Below are positions 48,162 through 58,988 of a DNA stretch of 64,000 nt, in pieces. This stretch comes from Mycobacteroides chelonae (lineage in GTDB: Bacteria > Actinomycetota > Actinomycetes > Mycobacteriales > Mycobacteriaceae). The position numbers were made by a program, and so were the translations under genes. The notes under the pieces are model-generated. The model saw only the letters and a list, made by a program, of their open reading frames with translations, made no database searches and was not told the DNA's origin. Every line of letters begins with the position of its first letter. Position 1 is the first letter of the stretch. The stretch is from positions 1 through 64,000 of the forward strand of contig JACHLF010000010.1 in assembly GCA_014204435.1 (NCBI GenBank), written 5' to 3'.

Positions 48162-49483
48162 ACGGGAGTTCGCTGCGCGCGCGCATGACGCGCGCCGTTT
48201 CGGTGTGCACAGTGGCCGCGGTCGCCGTGTCTGGGTGCGGCATCAAGCTGCGGCAGGTATCGCACGGTGATGTGGATACCAGCACGCCTCCGGGCCTGCG
48301 TTCGCAACAGCTGATCGACATGCTGAACTCGAACTGGCCCATCGGCAAGCAAGGTGTGGCGACGTTGGCCGCCGCCAACAAGGTCGACGACTACACCGAG
48401 ATCATGACCAAGCTGTGGGTCGACCGGCCGTACAAGGTCAGCTCGGTGGACCTCGCCGCGAACAGCTCCACCGTGCACCTGATCGCTCCCTACGGCGCCA
48501 ACGTGGACATCGGTCTGCGCACCAACGACAAGGGCGACGTCGACAGGCTGGTCCCCTATCAGCAGCCGCCGACCATCGCCGACTGGTCCGATGTCGACAC
48601 TGCGCTCTCGGCATCCGGTGGCCGGTACTCCTTCCGCGCCTCCAAGATCGTCAACGGTCAATGCGAGCAGGTCGCCGGCACCAACACCTCCGAATCCATG
48701 CCGCTCGCTTCGGTTTTCAAGCTCTACGTGCTGTTGGCCACCGGTACTGCGATCAACGCGGGCACCCTCACATGGGATGACCAGTTGACCGTCACCGATC
48801 GCGGCAAGGCGCTCGGCAGCTCCATGGACAAACTCCCGACCGGCTCGACGGTCTCGGTGCGTACCGCCGCCCAGAAGATGATCTCGGTGAGCGACAACAT
48901 GGGCACCGACATGCTGATCAACCGCCTCGGACGGCACGCGATCGAAAAGGCCCTCGCGGACGGCGGCCATCATGCCCCGGCATCGATGACGCCGTTCCCC
49001 ACCATGCATGAGTTGTTCAACATCGGCTGGGGCATACCCGATGTCCGCCAGCAATGGAAGGACGCCACCACACCGGCGCAGCGCGGACGAATGCTGGCCG
49101 AGGCAGATACCCACGATTACAAGCTGGACCCCGACCGGACCACCACGCCCGCTTCGAAGTACGGCATCGAGTGGTACGGCAGCGCCGAGGACATCTGCCG
49201 CGTACACGCGGCACTGCAAAAGGTCGCCGTCGGACCGGCCGCCCCCGTCCGCGACATTCTGTCCGCCGAACCCGGTATCGATCTGCACAGCGAAAACTGG
49301 CGCTACATCGGCGCCAAGGGCGGCAATCTGCCCGGCGATCTGACGTTCAGCTGGTACGCCGAAGACCACAACCGCCAGCCGTACGTCGTGAGCTTCCAAC
49401 TGAACTGGGACCGCGCGTTCGGTCCGGGCGCGGCCGGCTGGGTGATCGGCCTGGCCAAGGGCGTCTTCAAGAAGTTGGGATGA
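48158..49483 (+). CDS. lpqF: LpqF-like lipoprotein with a class A beta-lactamase fold
   Basis: A 441-residue lipoprotein (Rv3593 has about 452). The GTG at 48158 overlaps the mhuD stop; the signal ends in lipobox VSGC. The C-terminal serine-hydrolase domain (about 190-441) keeps all three penicillin-binding motifs: SxxK in PLASVFKLYVLL, SDN in SVSDNMGTDML and KGG in IGAKGGNLPG. The N-terminal half (about 30-180) is a separate lumazine-like/NTF2-like domain. Beta-lactamase activity is not proved by the motifs. The last three codons are the start of a 33-bp tandem repeat. Confidence 0.9.
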   Translation: MNGSSLRARMTRAVSVCTVAAVAVSGCGIKLRQVSHGDVDTSTPPGLRSQQLIDMLNSNWPIGKQGVATLAAANKVDDYTEIMTKLWVDRPYKVSSVDLAANSSTVHLIAPYGANVDIGLRTNDKGDVDRLVPYQQPPTIADWSDVDTALSASGGRYSFRASKIVNGQCEQVAGTNTSESMPLASVFKLYVLLATGTAINAGTLTWDDQLTVTDRGKALGSSMDKLPTGSTVSVRTAAQKMISVSDNMGTDMLINRLGRHAIEKALADGGHHAPASMTPFPTMHELFNIGWGIPDVRQQWKDATTPAQRGRMLAEADTHDYKLDPDRTTTPASKYGIEWYGSAEDICRVHAALQKVAVGPAAPVRDILSAEPGIDLHSENWRYIGAKGGNLPGDLTFSWYAEDHNRQPYVVSFQLNWDRAFGPGAAGWVIGLAKGVFKKLG

Positions 49484-49592
49484 GCGCTGGCGCGAAGACC
49501 ATCAAGCTTGGGATGAGCGCTGGCGCGAAGACCATCAAGCTTGGGATGAGCGCTGGCGCGAAGACCATCAAGCTTGGGATGAGCGCTGGCGC
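49475..49592 (+). repeat. 33-bp tandem repeat, 3.6 copies, at the end of lpqF
   Basis: Three identical 33-bp units start at 49475, 49508 and 49541, with a 19-bp fourth copy at 49574-49592. Each contains GGGATGAGCGCTGGCGCGAAG followed by ACCATCAAGCTT less the overlap, and is related to the dispersed repeat at fadE30 and pxpA. The first unit provides the lpqF stop codon. Unit length is a multiple of three, and perfect identity suggests recent expansion. Confidence 0.95.
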
Positions 49593-49606
49593 TCGATGAC
49601 TTGCAC

Positions 49607-50401
49607 CTAGCCGGTGACGGTCGCCTCGGCATTGACCGGTTTGCGTCCGATCACCGTGGCGAACCCGATACCGATGGTCAGCCACATGACGGCCTGCGTG
49701 GTGAACGAGTACAGCCGGAACAGATACAGGTCATGTGCCGGGAACCCCGGGTAGATGATCGTCCCGTCCGCGTTGAGCAGCGGCTGGGGTGCCTCGACGA
49801 ACCCCGGCGTGACCGCCATGACCAGTCCGACCAATACGACGAACACCGCGGCGGCCACGAGTGTGGCCGCCGCAGTATCTGTTCGCTCGGTGAGCTTCCG
49901 GCCCACCCATAGCGCCACCCCCAATGCAACGGCGGCGACCACGATCATCACCACGAAGTACCCGGTGCGTTCCTTGATGGTGCCGTCGGCACTCGCCGTC
50001 GGCGGATTGGCAGGGAACTTCAGGAACGGCACGACGTACAGCACCAGGAACAGGGCACCGGCGACCGACAGCGCGAGCGCGCGCGGACTGAGATTTCCCA
50101 CCCGTCCGATCGCCACCACGTAGGCCACCGCAAACAGTGCGCCCATCGCAATTCCGAAGCCGACGACACCAAGGGCCAGCCCCGCGTTGGCCTGCGCGAA
50201 ACGGCTGAACAGTTCCGCGCCCTCGTGATGGGCATGGATACCTGCCGCCTCGTCGAGTGCGGCCTGAGCCTCACCTCTGCCCTCTTCGTAGGCGATGGCC
50301 CTGTTGATGACGGGCTCGACGAATATCCATCCGAAGATGAAAGACAGCAGCCCACCCAGTGCGCCGAAGCCCAAGCCGCGCAGGATTATTGACTTTTCCA
50401 T
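49607..50401 (-). CDS. cbtA: CbtA, cobalt transporter subunit
   Basis: A 264-residue membrane protein with about six hydrophobic segments (e.g. LGFGALGGLLSFIFGWIFV near the start, LALSVAGALFLVLYVVPFL, FTTQAVMWLTIGIGFATVI at the end). A His pair in AAGIHAHHEGAELF may bind metal. CbtA with CbtB forms a predicted cobalt permease known mainly from its B12-riboswitch control. The start at 50401 (MEKSIILRG) is the family one; the longer frame lies in cbtB. It follows cbtB by 22 bp. Confidence 0.87.
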   Translation of the reverse strand: MEKSIILRGLGFGALGGLLSFIFGWIFVEPVINRAIAYEEGRGEAQAALDEAAGIHAHHEGAELFSRFAQANAGLALGVVGFGIAMGALFAVAYVVAIGRVGNLSPRALALSVAGALFLVLYVVPFLKFPANPPTASADGTIKERTGYFVVMIVVAAVALGVALWVGRKLTERTDTAAATLVAAAVFVVLVGLVMAVTPGFVEAPQPLLNADGTIIYPGFPAHDLYLFRLYSFTTQAVMWLTIGIGFATVIGRKPVNAEATVTG

Positions 50402-50423
50402 GAGATTCGCTAGTCCCGGCTGC

Positions 50424-50630
50424 TCAGTGGCAGGGGAAACCCAGCAGGTGGCGCGCGTCATGCACGAACTCGTGAACGTGCATATCGCTGCCGAAGATCG
50501 ACACCGCACCCTGATCGATGCCGATGAAGTAGTAGGCAAGCAGCCCGAAGAGAGTGGTCATGCTCAACCACAGCGCAGCCTGGGGAATCGATACCGCAAC
50601 CGGATGGCTGGCGGACGTCGTGTGTGCCAT
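50424..50630 (-). CDS. cbtB: CbtB, small cobalt transporter subunit
   Basis: A 68-residue protein with one transmembrane helix (ALWLSMTTLFGLLAYYFIG) and the typical His-rich C-terminus MHVHEFVHDARHLLGFPCH, whose His and Cys probably bind cobalt. AAAGGAG lies 5 bp before the ATG. It is the first gene after the minus-strand cobalamin riboswitch and is co-transcribed with cbtA. Confidence 0.88.
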   Translation of the reverse strand: MAHTTSASHPVAVSIPQAALWLSMTTLFGLLAYYFIGIDQGAVSIFGSDMHVHEFVHDARHLLGFPCH

Positions 50631-50667
50631 GTTGCTCCTTTACGGGATACCGCGTCCCGATCTGTTC

Positions 50668-50745
50668 TTGTCGACAGCGGGGTCTGACTCTCACAGTGGC
50701 GCGACCGTCCTGGAATCACACCAGGTTCCCGTCTTGTCGAAGGAC
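50668..50745 (-). ncRNA. Cobalamin riboswitch of the short CbtAB type
   Basis: On the minus strand the sequence has the B12 riboswitch core GGGAACCTGGTGTGATTCC, then GGTCGCGCCACTGTGAGAG and AGTCAGACCCCGC, flanked by TCGACA and TGTCGA arms that can close P1. It ends about 40 nt before the cbtB ribosome site. When coenzyme B12 binds, expression of cbtBA should fall. Confidence 0.82.
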
Positions 50746-50784
50746 GAGCTGAGCTTAGTCGACGTGGCTGGGCTGCGCGTTCAA

Positions 50785-51005
50785 GTGATAGTTTTGGCCT
50801 CGCATTGGTTTCTCCGAGAGCGCCCGGGAGCGCTTGCGGAGATCGCAAGAGGGAATCCGGTGTGAATCCGGAACTGCCCCGCAGCGGTAAGTGGAAACGA
50901 CAGCGGCACGATAAGCACTGGGCTCGCCCGGGAAGCAGCCGCCGGTAGGTGAGGCCTGACCAGGGCCTCCTGTCCACGAGTCCGAAGACCTGCCAACGCG
51001 GCCGC
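50785..51005 (+). ncRNA. Cobalamin riboswitch upstream of the BtuCDF-like operon
   Basis: The plus strand carries the standard elements in order: GGGAATCCGGTGTGAATCC, then CTGCCCCGCAGCGGTAA, a variable arm, GCCGGTAGGTGAGG and the 3' box GAGTCCGAAGACCTGCC. Boundaries are approximate (within about 15 bp). The 109 bp between its end and the permease start can hold the expression platform. It predicts B12-repressed cobamide uptake. Confidence 0.9.
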
Positions 51006-51114
51006 ACCACCCGGTGCGGTCTTCGCCGGCGCCGAGGGACCAGCTGGTGGATTACGCGTGCGTGTTAGGCGTGTCCACACCCCGTGCCGCCGACCCGACG
51101 ACGCAGGAATGTCG

Positions 51115-52167
51115 ATGCCCGCAGCACAGCACGGAAGGTCCGTGGTCCTCGCCACCCTTGGGGGCCTGGCTGCGCTGGCCCTCCTGGCGGTGACCGCACT
51201 CGTCTTCGGCACCGCCGACGTGCCCTGGCGCGACTGCCTGCATTTCCTCTGGGTGGGAGCAACCGGCGGAACGGTGCCGGCCACCGAAGCCGCCGACTAC
51301 CGGATCGTTGTCGAGTCCAGACTGCCGCGGGTGATCCTTGCCATCCTCGTCGGCGCTGGGCTCAGCGTGGTGGGTGTGGTCGTCCAAGCGATGGTCCGCA
51401 ATGCGCTGGCCGATCCGTACGTTCTCGGTATCTCATCAGGAGCCTCCGTCGGCGCGACCGCCGTGGTGGTCTACGGCGTGCTCGACGCCCTCGGCACCTA
51501 CGCACTGTCGCTGTCCGCATCGCTCGGCGCCCTGGCCGCGACGGCCCTCGTCTACCAAATCGCTCGCACTCCGCAGGGTTTGGTACCGCTGCGACTGGTG
51601 TTGGTAGGCACCGCGGTGGGATACGGCTTGTCCGCGGTGACAACGGTATTGGTGTTCTGGGCGCCCAACGGCGAGGCAGCACGCAGCGTCATGTTCTGGC
51701 TCCTCGGCAGCCTGGGCGCATCGTCCTGGGACAAGGTGCCGGTGACGCTCGCCGCGACAGTGATCGGAATCGTCTGCGTCGCGGGGCTGGCGCGCCAGCT
51801 CAACGCCCTGGCCATGGGTGACGAGGTGAGTGCGTCGCTGGGCCTGCACGCCGGATGGTTCCGGGTGGCACTGTTCGTGCTGTCGGCCGCCATGACCGGA
51901 TGTTTTGTATCCATCTGCGGAGCAATCGGATTCGTGGGCTTGGTCATTCCGCACACGGCACGACTGCTGGTCGGCGCGGACCATCGCCGGGTGTTGATCG
52001 TGGCTCCGGTGTGGGGAGCGTGCTTTCTGGCGGCAGCCGATCTGATCGCACGAACCGCGATTCCGCCCCAGGAGCTTCCTCTCGGCGCGATCACCGCGGC
52101 AGTCGGGGTGCCCGTGTTTGTCGGACTGATGCGTCGCCGCGCGATGTCGGCGGGAGCCGTCGGCTGA
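51115..52167 (+). CDS. BtuC-like ABC permease for cobamides (FecCD family)
   Basis: A 350-residue FecCD-family permease with about ten hydrophobic segments. Signature blocks are RLPRVILAILVGAGLSVVG, DPYVLGISSGASVGA and CGAIGFVGLVIPHTARLLVG. Most FecCD permeases carry siderophores; the B12 riboswitch directly upstream argues for vitamin B12 or cobinamide. Start: ATG 51115 has AGGA at the right distance; GTG 51058 and ATG 51109 are in frame. It overlaps the ATPase start by one base. Confidence 0.85.
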   Translation: MPAAQHGRSVVLATLGGLAALALLAVTALVFGTADVPWRDCLHFLWVGATGGTVPATEAADYRIVVESRLPRVILAILVGAGLSVVGVVVQAMVRNALADPYVLGISSGASVGATAVVVYGVLDALGTYALSLSASLGALAATALVYQIARTPQGLVPLRLVLVGTAVGYGLSAVTTVLVFWAPNGEAARSVMFWLLGSLGASSWDKVPVTLAATVIGIVCVAGLARQLNALAMGDEVSASLGLHAGWFRVALFVLSAAMTGCFVSICGAIGFVGLVIPHTARLLVGADHRRVLIVAPVWGACFLAAADLIARTAIPPQELPLGAITAAVGVPVFVGLMRRRAMSAGAVG

Positions 52168-52952
52168 TGGACATCACCTACCAAGGCGTGTCCATCGATA
52201 TCGCAGGCACACGAATCGTCTCCGATATCGATCTGGAGGTCGCGGCCGGTGGTTTCGCCGGCATCGTCGGGCCCAACGGCAGCGGCAAATCGACGACCCT
52301 GCGTTGTCTGTACCGCGCCCTCACTCCTACCATCGGCGACGTCGCGATCGACGGTGCGTCTGTTCGGGCACTCAGCATGCGGGAGAACGCCCGTCAGGTG
52401 GCCGCACTGACCCAGGACATGTCGCTGGATTTCGACTTCACCGCCGCCGAGGTGATCGCCACCGGCCGGTTGCCGCATGGCACATCCCTGCGCGGCACCT
52501 CTGATCTGGACAGGCAGATCTGCGCGCGGGCCACCGAAACCGCGGACGTGACGACACTCGTCGGGCGCAGGTTCAGTTCACTGTCGGGTGGCGAGCGCCA
52601 GCGAGTTCTCATCGCCCGTGCCCTTGCGCAGCAGCCACGGGTCCTGGTGCTCGACGAGCCGACCAACCACCTGGACGTACGCCACCAGTACTCGATACTC
52701 AGTTCAGCTCGGACACTGGGGATTACGGTCATCGCAGCCCTACACGACCTCAATCTCGCAGCACAGTACTGCGACACGATCCACGTCATGGCCGACGGTC
52801 AGGTGGTGCTGTCCGGATCACCGCATGAGGTCATCACCACCGAGTCCATCGGGCGGTGGTTCGGCATCGGCTGCCATGTCATCGCGCATCCACGCACCGG
52901 CGTCCCGCAGATCATCTTCGACACTCATACCGAAAGGCAGAATAAGGAATGA
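52167..52952 (+). CDS. BtuD-like ABC ATPase
   Basis: A 261-residue ATPase: Walker A VGPNGSGKSTTLR near 35, signature LSGGERQRVLIARAL near 140, Walker B VLVLDEPTNHLD and switch His in AALHDLNLAAQYCD. This is the iron-siderophore/B12 subgroup. The ATG overlaps the permease stop (TGATG) and its stop overlaps the binding-protein start by four bases, giving one coupled operon. Confidence 0.88.
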   Translation: MDITYQGVSIDIAGTRIVSDIDLEVAAGGFAGIVGPNGSGKSTTLRCLYRALTPTIGDVAIDGASVRALSMRENARQVAALTQDMSLDFDFTAAEVIATGRLPHGTSLRGTSDLDRQICARATETADVTTLVGRRFSSLSGGERQRVLIARALAQQPRVLVLDEPTNHLDVRHQYSILSSARTLGITVIAALHDLNLAAQYCDTIHVMADGQVVLSGSPHEVITTESIGRWFGIGCHVIAHPRTGVPQIIFDTHTERQNKE

Positions 52953-53941
52953 AAACACTCACCGGTGTGATGATCGCGGTGTCCGTGCTCTCGGCGAGCT
53001 GCGCGACGATCGAGGCGCACAGCCCGGGATCCCAGCGGGTGCCCGTGGAAAATTGTGGTGCACCTCTTGATGTTCCGGTGCCGGTAACCCGGGCCGTCAG
53101 TAACGACACCGGAGTCACCGAGCTCTTATTCGCCTTGGGTCTGCAAGACCGGATGGCCGGCTATTTCATCGACCCTGGACAGGACCGGGACGTCATGACC
53201 TCTCCATGGAAGGCGCAGTTCGAGTCGACCACCAACTTGGGTCAGGGATTCGCCCGGGAAGCCGTGCAGGCCGCGCGCCCCGATCTTGTGTTCGCCGGGT
53301 GGAGTTACGGATTCAACGAAACCTCGGGACTGACCCCGGATTGGGTGCGGTCCATCGGGACGGTGCCCTATCAGCTGACCGAAGCGTGCCGTCAGCCCGG
53401 AACCGTACGTCGCGGCATCAAACCGCCCCTCGACGCCCTGTACGAAGACCTCACCAACCTGGGGGCCATCTTCGGCGTCCAGGACAGGTCCCGGGATCTG
53501 ATCGCCCGGTACCGCACGACGATCGACGGCGTGCAGTCACGCATCCCGCACAGGCAGCCACCGGCACGCGTGTTTCTGTACGACAGCGGGGAGGCCCAAC
53601 CGTTCACCGCGGGAAGGAATGCCGCACCGCAGCAGATCATCGAGAAGGCCGGCGGCCGCAACGTCTTCTCAGACCTGGACGACAGCTGGACCACCACCGC
53701 ATGGGAGACCGCCGCACAGCGCGACCCGCAGGTGATCATCATCTGCGACTACGGGGTGGGCCCCCACAACACGGCCGACGCCAAGATCAACATGCTCAAG
53801 GCGCAACCGCTGATGAAACATACCCAGGCGGTGCGCGACGGGAACTTCATCGTGCTGCCGTATGCGGCCCTCGTTGAGGGCCCGCGCAACCCTGACGCCA
53901 TCGTCACGGTTGCTAACTATCTGCGCGGCAAGGGGTTCTGA
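52949..53941 (+). CDS. BtuF-like substrate-binding lipoprotein
   Basis: A 330-residue periplasmic-type binding protein of the TroA-like (FecB/BtuF) superfamily. The N-terminal signal ends in VLSASC, a plausible lipobox. Two lobes are joined by a long helix (LYEDLTNLGAIFGVQDRSRD); the first lobe has GVTELLFALGLQDRMAGYF and ARPDLVFAGWSY, the second VFLYDSGEAQPFTAG and IIEKAGGRNVFSDLDD. It should capture cobamide outside the membrane for the upstream permease. Its end faces clpC1 across two terminator hairpins. Confidence 0.87.
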   Translation: MKTLTGVMIAVSVLSASCATIEAHSPGSQRVPVENCGAPLDVPVPVTRAVSNDTGVTELLFALGLQDRMAGYFIDPGQDRDVMTSPWKAQFESTTNLGQGFAREAVQAARPDLVFAGWSYGFNETSGLTPDWVRSIGTVPYQLTEACRQPGTVRRGIKPPLDALYEDLTNLGAIFGVQDRSRDLIARYRTTIDGVQSRIPHRQPPARVFLYDSGEAQPFTAGRNAAPQQIIEKAGGRNVFSDLDDSWTTTAWETAAQRDPQVIIICDYGVGPHNTADAKINMLKAQPLMKHTQAVRDGNFIVLPYAALVEGPRNPDAIVTVANYLRGKGF

Positions 53942-54005
53942 GCCTGCTGCCGCCGCGGCCAGACTACGGTTGTCGACGCATCGCCTGAGATACAGAGACG
54001 AGCAC

Positions 54006-54076
54006 GGCGTTTCCGGAGGGCTCCTCCGGAAACGCCGAACGCCCGGCCGCCGCGTAATGCGACAGCCGGGCGTTCG
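54006..54076. terminator. Two tandem hairpins between the btuF-like gene and clpC1
   Basis: First stem: GGCGTTTCCGGAG (54006-54018) with CTCCGGAAACGCC (54024-54036), a perfect 13-bp stem with a 5-base loop. Second stem: CGAACGCCCGG (54036-54046) with CCGGGCGTTCG (54066-54076). They sit between convergent genes and can end transcription from both sides. Confidence 0.82.
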
Positions 54077-54087
54077 ATCAGAACTGA

Positions 54088-56622
<2,535 letters not shown>

Positions 56623-56634
56623 CGGTCTCCCTCG

Positions 56635-56701
56635 CTTCCTCGTCCGGCCTTTGCGCAAGCGGTTCGTCGTGCCGCTCGGGGCTCCCCCCCAACGGCTCAT
56701 C
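56635..56701 (-). repeat. Dispersed short repeat copies in the clpC1 leader
   Basis: On the minus strand 56668-56635 reads GACGAACCGCTTGCGCAAAG then GCCGGACGAGGAAG, matching the fadE30 copy over 34 bp with about eight differences and even encoding the same peptide series (DEPLA, RPDEE). A second partial copy, GATGAGCCGTT, lies 23 bp further upstream at 56701-56691. They end 12 bp before the clpC1 start. Confidence 0.6.
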
Positions 56702-56872
56702 CTCGCTGGCACTAGGACCTAATCGCCACTCTAGTGGTCAGCCGTAGTCGGTGCGGTGTTCGCATACCTAGAGATGGCCCCCAGTACGCGAAATCACCGC
56801 GCCCGGCGGTGCTCTTGTCAGGCAACAGAACAACGCCAGATGCGGTGAAAACGTTTCCGATATTGACCCGGC

Positions 56873-56887
56873 TTCGCCGTAAGCGAA
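56873..56887. promoter_or_regulatory. ClgR-like box upstream of clpC1
   Basis: TTCGCCGTAAGCGAA has 5-bp inverted arms 5 bp apart and resembles the ClgR motif (CGCyNAnrGCG) with one mismatch. It lies 250 bp upstream of clpC1 and 29 bp past the lsr2 stop. ClgR activates clp genes in actinobacteria; this site is a candidate only. Confidence 0.4.
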
Positions 56888-56916
56888 ATTACCCGGGAAG
56901 GTACCAGTCGGCGGTA

Positions 56917-57261
56917 CTAGTTGGCCGCGTTGAACGCGTCGACGACTTCGGCAGGAATCCGGCCGCGCGAGGACACATTGTGTCCGTTCTTGCGTGCCCA
57001 CTCCCGGATCGCCGCGCTCTGCTCGCGATCAATGCTGGCACGCCCGCGACCCGAGCCCGAACTCCCCCGCCCGCGACGACGACCGCTGACACGGCGCGCG
57101 TGTTCGACCCATGTAGAGAGCTGGTTACGCAGCTTCTCCGCATTTTTGGAAGAAAGGTCAATCTCGTAAGTCACACCGTCAATACCAAATTCAACGGTCT
57201 CGTCGGCAGGAGCTTCACCGTCGACGTCGTCGACAAGCGTGACCGTGACCTTCTTAGCCAT
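56917..57261 (-). CDS. lsr2: Lsr2, H-NS-like nucleoid protein
   Basis: A 114-residue Lsr2 (M. tuberculosis 112). The N-terminal dimerisation domain ([21 protein letters not shown]) is joined by a basic Gly/Ser/Arg linker to the C-terminal DNA-binding domain with the AT-hook-like [16 protein letters not shown]. Lsr2 silences AT-rich foreign genes and, in M. abscessus, its loss is linked with colony change. The ATG is preceded by GGAAGG. It is separate from clpC1 downstream and lysS upstream in the same direction. Confidence 0.97.
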   Translation of the reverse strand: MAKKVTVTLVDDVDGEAPADETVEFGIDGVTYEIDLSSKNAEKLRNQLSTWVEHARRVSGRRRGRGSSGSGRGRASIDREQSAAIREWARKNGHNVSSRGRIPAEVVDAFNAAN

Positions 57262-57422
57262 TCCTTTTGTCCTTCCAAAAGCGGAGCCCCGTTAGTCTAT
57301 CTCAAACATGCCACGGATTGCCGCAAAGTTCAACATACGTGTAAGGCTGCGCGTGTTCGGCTCAAGGCAAGCCTTTCGCTACACTCATAGTTGAACAGTT
57401 CGACAAAATTCGAACGTGTAGA

Positions 57423-58925
57423 TCAAAGTGTTGGCCGAACAATCGGAAACAGGATCGTTTCGCGAATTCCCAGCCCCGTAAGTGCCATCAACAACCGGTC
57501 GATACCCATCCCGGTTCCTGCCGCCGGCGGCATCGCATGCTCCATCGCGCCGAGGAAATCCTCGTCGAGACTCATCGCCTCGTCATCGCCGGCGGCCGCC
57601 AATCGCGCCTGGTCAACAAACCTTTCGCGCTGAATCACCGGATCGGTCAACTCCGAGTACCCGGTCGCCAATTCGAAGCCGCGAACATACAAATCCCACT
57701 TCTCGGTCACACCCGCGATGCTCCGGTGTTGACGGGTCAGCGGCGAGGTCTCCACTGGGAAATCCCTGACAAAAGTCGGGGAGTCCATTTTATCGCCGAC
57801 CTGGTGTTCCCAGAGTTCTTCAATGAGTTTTCCGTGTCCGTAACCGCGGTCGGTGGGAACCTCCGCGCCCACCCGATCCGCGATCTTCCATAGCGCGACA
57901 ACCGGCGTATCAGGCGTGATCTCCTCACCAAGAGCCGCCGACAACGACGGATACATTTCCACCGTCGTCCACTCTCCGTCCAGGTCATAGGACGATCCAT
58001 CGGGCAACGTCACCTGCCTGCCGCCCATTGCGTCGTCCGCTACCTCCTGGATGAGCTCACGGATCATTGTTGCGGCGGTGTCGTATGTGCCGTAGGTCTC
58101 ATATGTTTCCAACATCACGAATTCGGGTGAATGTGTGGAATCTGCGCCTTCATTTCGAAAAACTCGGTTCAGTTCAAAAATCTTGTCGAAGCCGCCGACA
58201 AGCGCCCTTTTCAGGAAAAGTTCCGGTGCAATACGCAGATACAAGTCGATATCGAGCGCGTTGGAATGCGTAATGAACGGGCGCGCCGCAGCACCTCCGG
58301 CGAGGGTCTGCAGGATCGGCGTCTCCAGCTCCAAGAAGCCGCGCCGATGCAGAGCGTCACGAAGAGCGCGCATCACCGCGACACGCTGACGCGCGATCTG
58401 GCGGGCCTCCGGCCGCACGATGAGATCCACGTATCGCTGGCGCACTCTGGTCTCTTCGGACATCTCCTTGTGAGCAACGGGCAGCGGGCGCAGAGACTTG
58501 GAGGCCATCTGCCAGCTGTCCGCCATGACGCTCAACTCACCGCGCCGCGAGCTGATAACCTCTCCGTGCACGAACACAATGTCGCCGAGGTCGACATCGG
58601 TCTTCCAGTCCGCGAGTGACTGTTCACCGACACCCGCCAGACTGATCATCACCTGCAGGGAAGTGCCGTCCCCCTCCTGAAGCGTCGCGAAGCAGAGCTT
58701 GCCGGTGTTGCGGGAGAAGATGACACGGCCCGAAACGCCCACCTGATCACCGGTGCCGGTGTCGGTCTCCAAATCCGCGTACGCCTCGCGAATCTGCTTG
58801 AGGCTATGGGTTCGGGGAACCTCCACCGGATACGGCTGGATGCCTTCGGCCAGCAGCTTCTCGCGCTTGGCCTGCCGGATGCGAAATTGTTCCGGCAAGC
58901 TGGTCTGCGCGTCAGGATCAGTCAC
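57423..58925 (-). CDS. lysS: Lysyl-tRNA synthetase, class II
   Basis: A 500-residue class II synthetase. The N-terminal OB-fold anticodon domain (about 60-170) holds [16 protein letters not shown]; class II motifs follow: motif 1 ([20 protein letters not shown]), motif 2 ([20 protein letters not shown]) and motif 3 ([15 protein letters not shown]). The first residues ([21 protein letters not shown]) are typical of LysS. This is the main synthetase; a second mycobacterial one, LysX, carries a membrane domain that is absent here. Confidence 0.96.
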   Translation of the reverse strand: MTDPDAQTSLPEQFRIRQAKREKLLAEGIQPYPVEVPRTHSLKQIREAYADLETDTGTGDQVGVSGRVIFSRNTGKLCFATLQEGDGTSLQVMISLAGVGEQSLADWKTDVDLGDIVFVHGEVISSRRGELSVMADSWQMASKSLRPLPVAHKEMSEETRVRQRYVDLIVRPEARQIARQRVAVMRALRDALHRRGFLELETPILQTLAGGAAARPFITHSNALDIDLYLRIAPELFLKRALVGGFDKIFELNRVFRNEGADSTHSPEFVMLETYETYGTYDTAATMIRELIQEVADDAMGGRQVTLPDGSSYDLDGEWTTVEMYPSLSAALGEEITPDTPVVALWKIADRVGAEVPTDRGYGHGKLIEELWEHQVGDKMDSPTFVRDFPVETSPLTRQHRSIAGVTEKWDLYVRGFELATGYSELTDPVIQRERFVDQARLAAAGDDEAMSLDEDFLGAMEHAMPPAAGTGMGIDRLLMALTGLGIRETILFPIVRPTL

Positions 58926-58988
58926 GTCTCGGCAGCTTAGCGGTAGTGCTGCACCGTGACTGCGCTGTCGATTCGGACGTGTGGATAT

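Noticed and set aside
48004-49399. Long minus-strand frame opposite lpqF
   Set aside because: lpqF on the other strand has all expected motifs and a signal peptide; the shadow has none.
49475-49592. Possible CRISPR array
   Set aside because: The 33-bp units are directly adjacent with no unique spacers, and no cas genes are nearby.
56623-56712. N-terminal extension of ClpC1 (about 30 residues)
   Set aside because: The extra residues are encoded by the dispersed repeat, ClpC proteins start with MFERFTDRARR, and a ribosome site lies just before that ATG.
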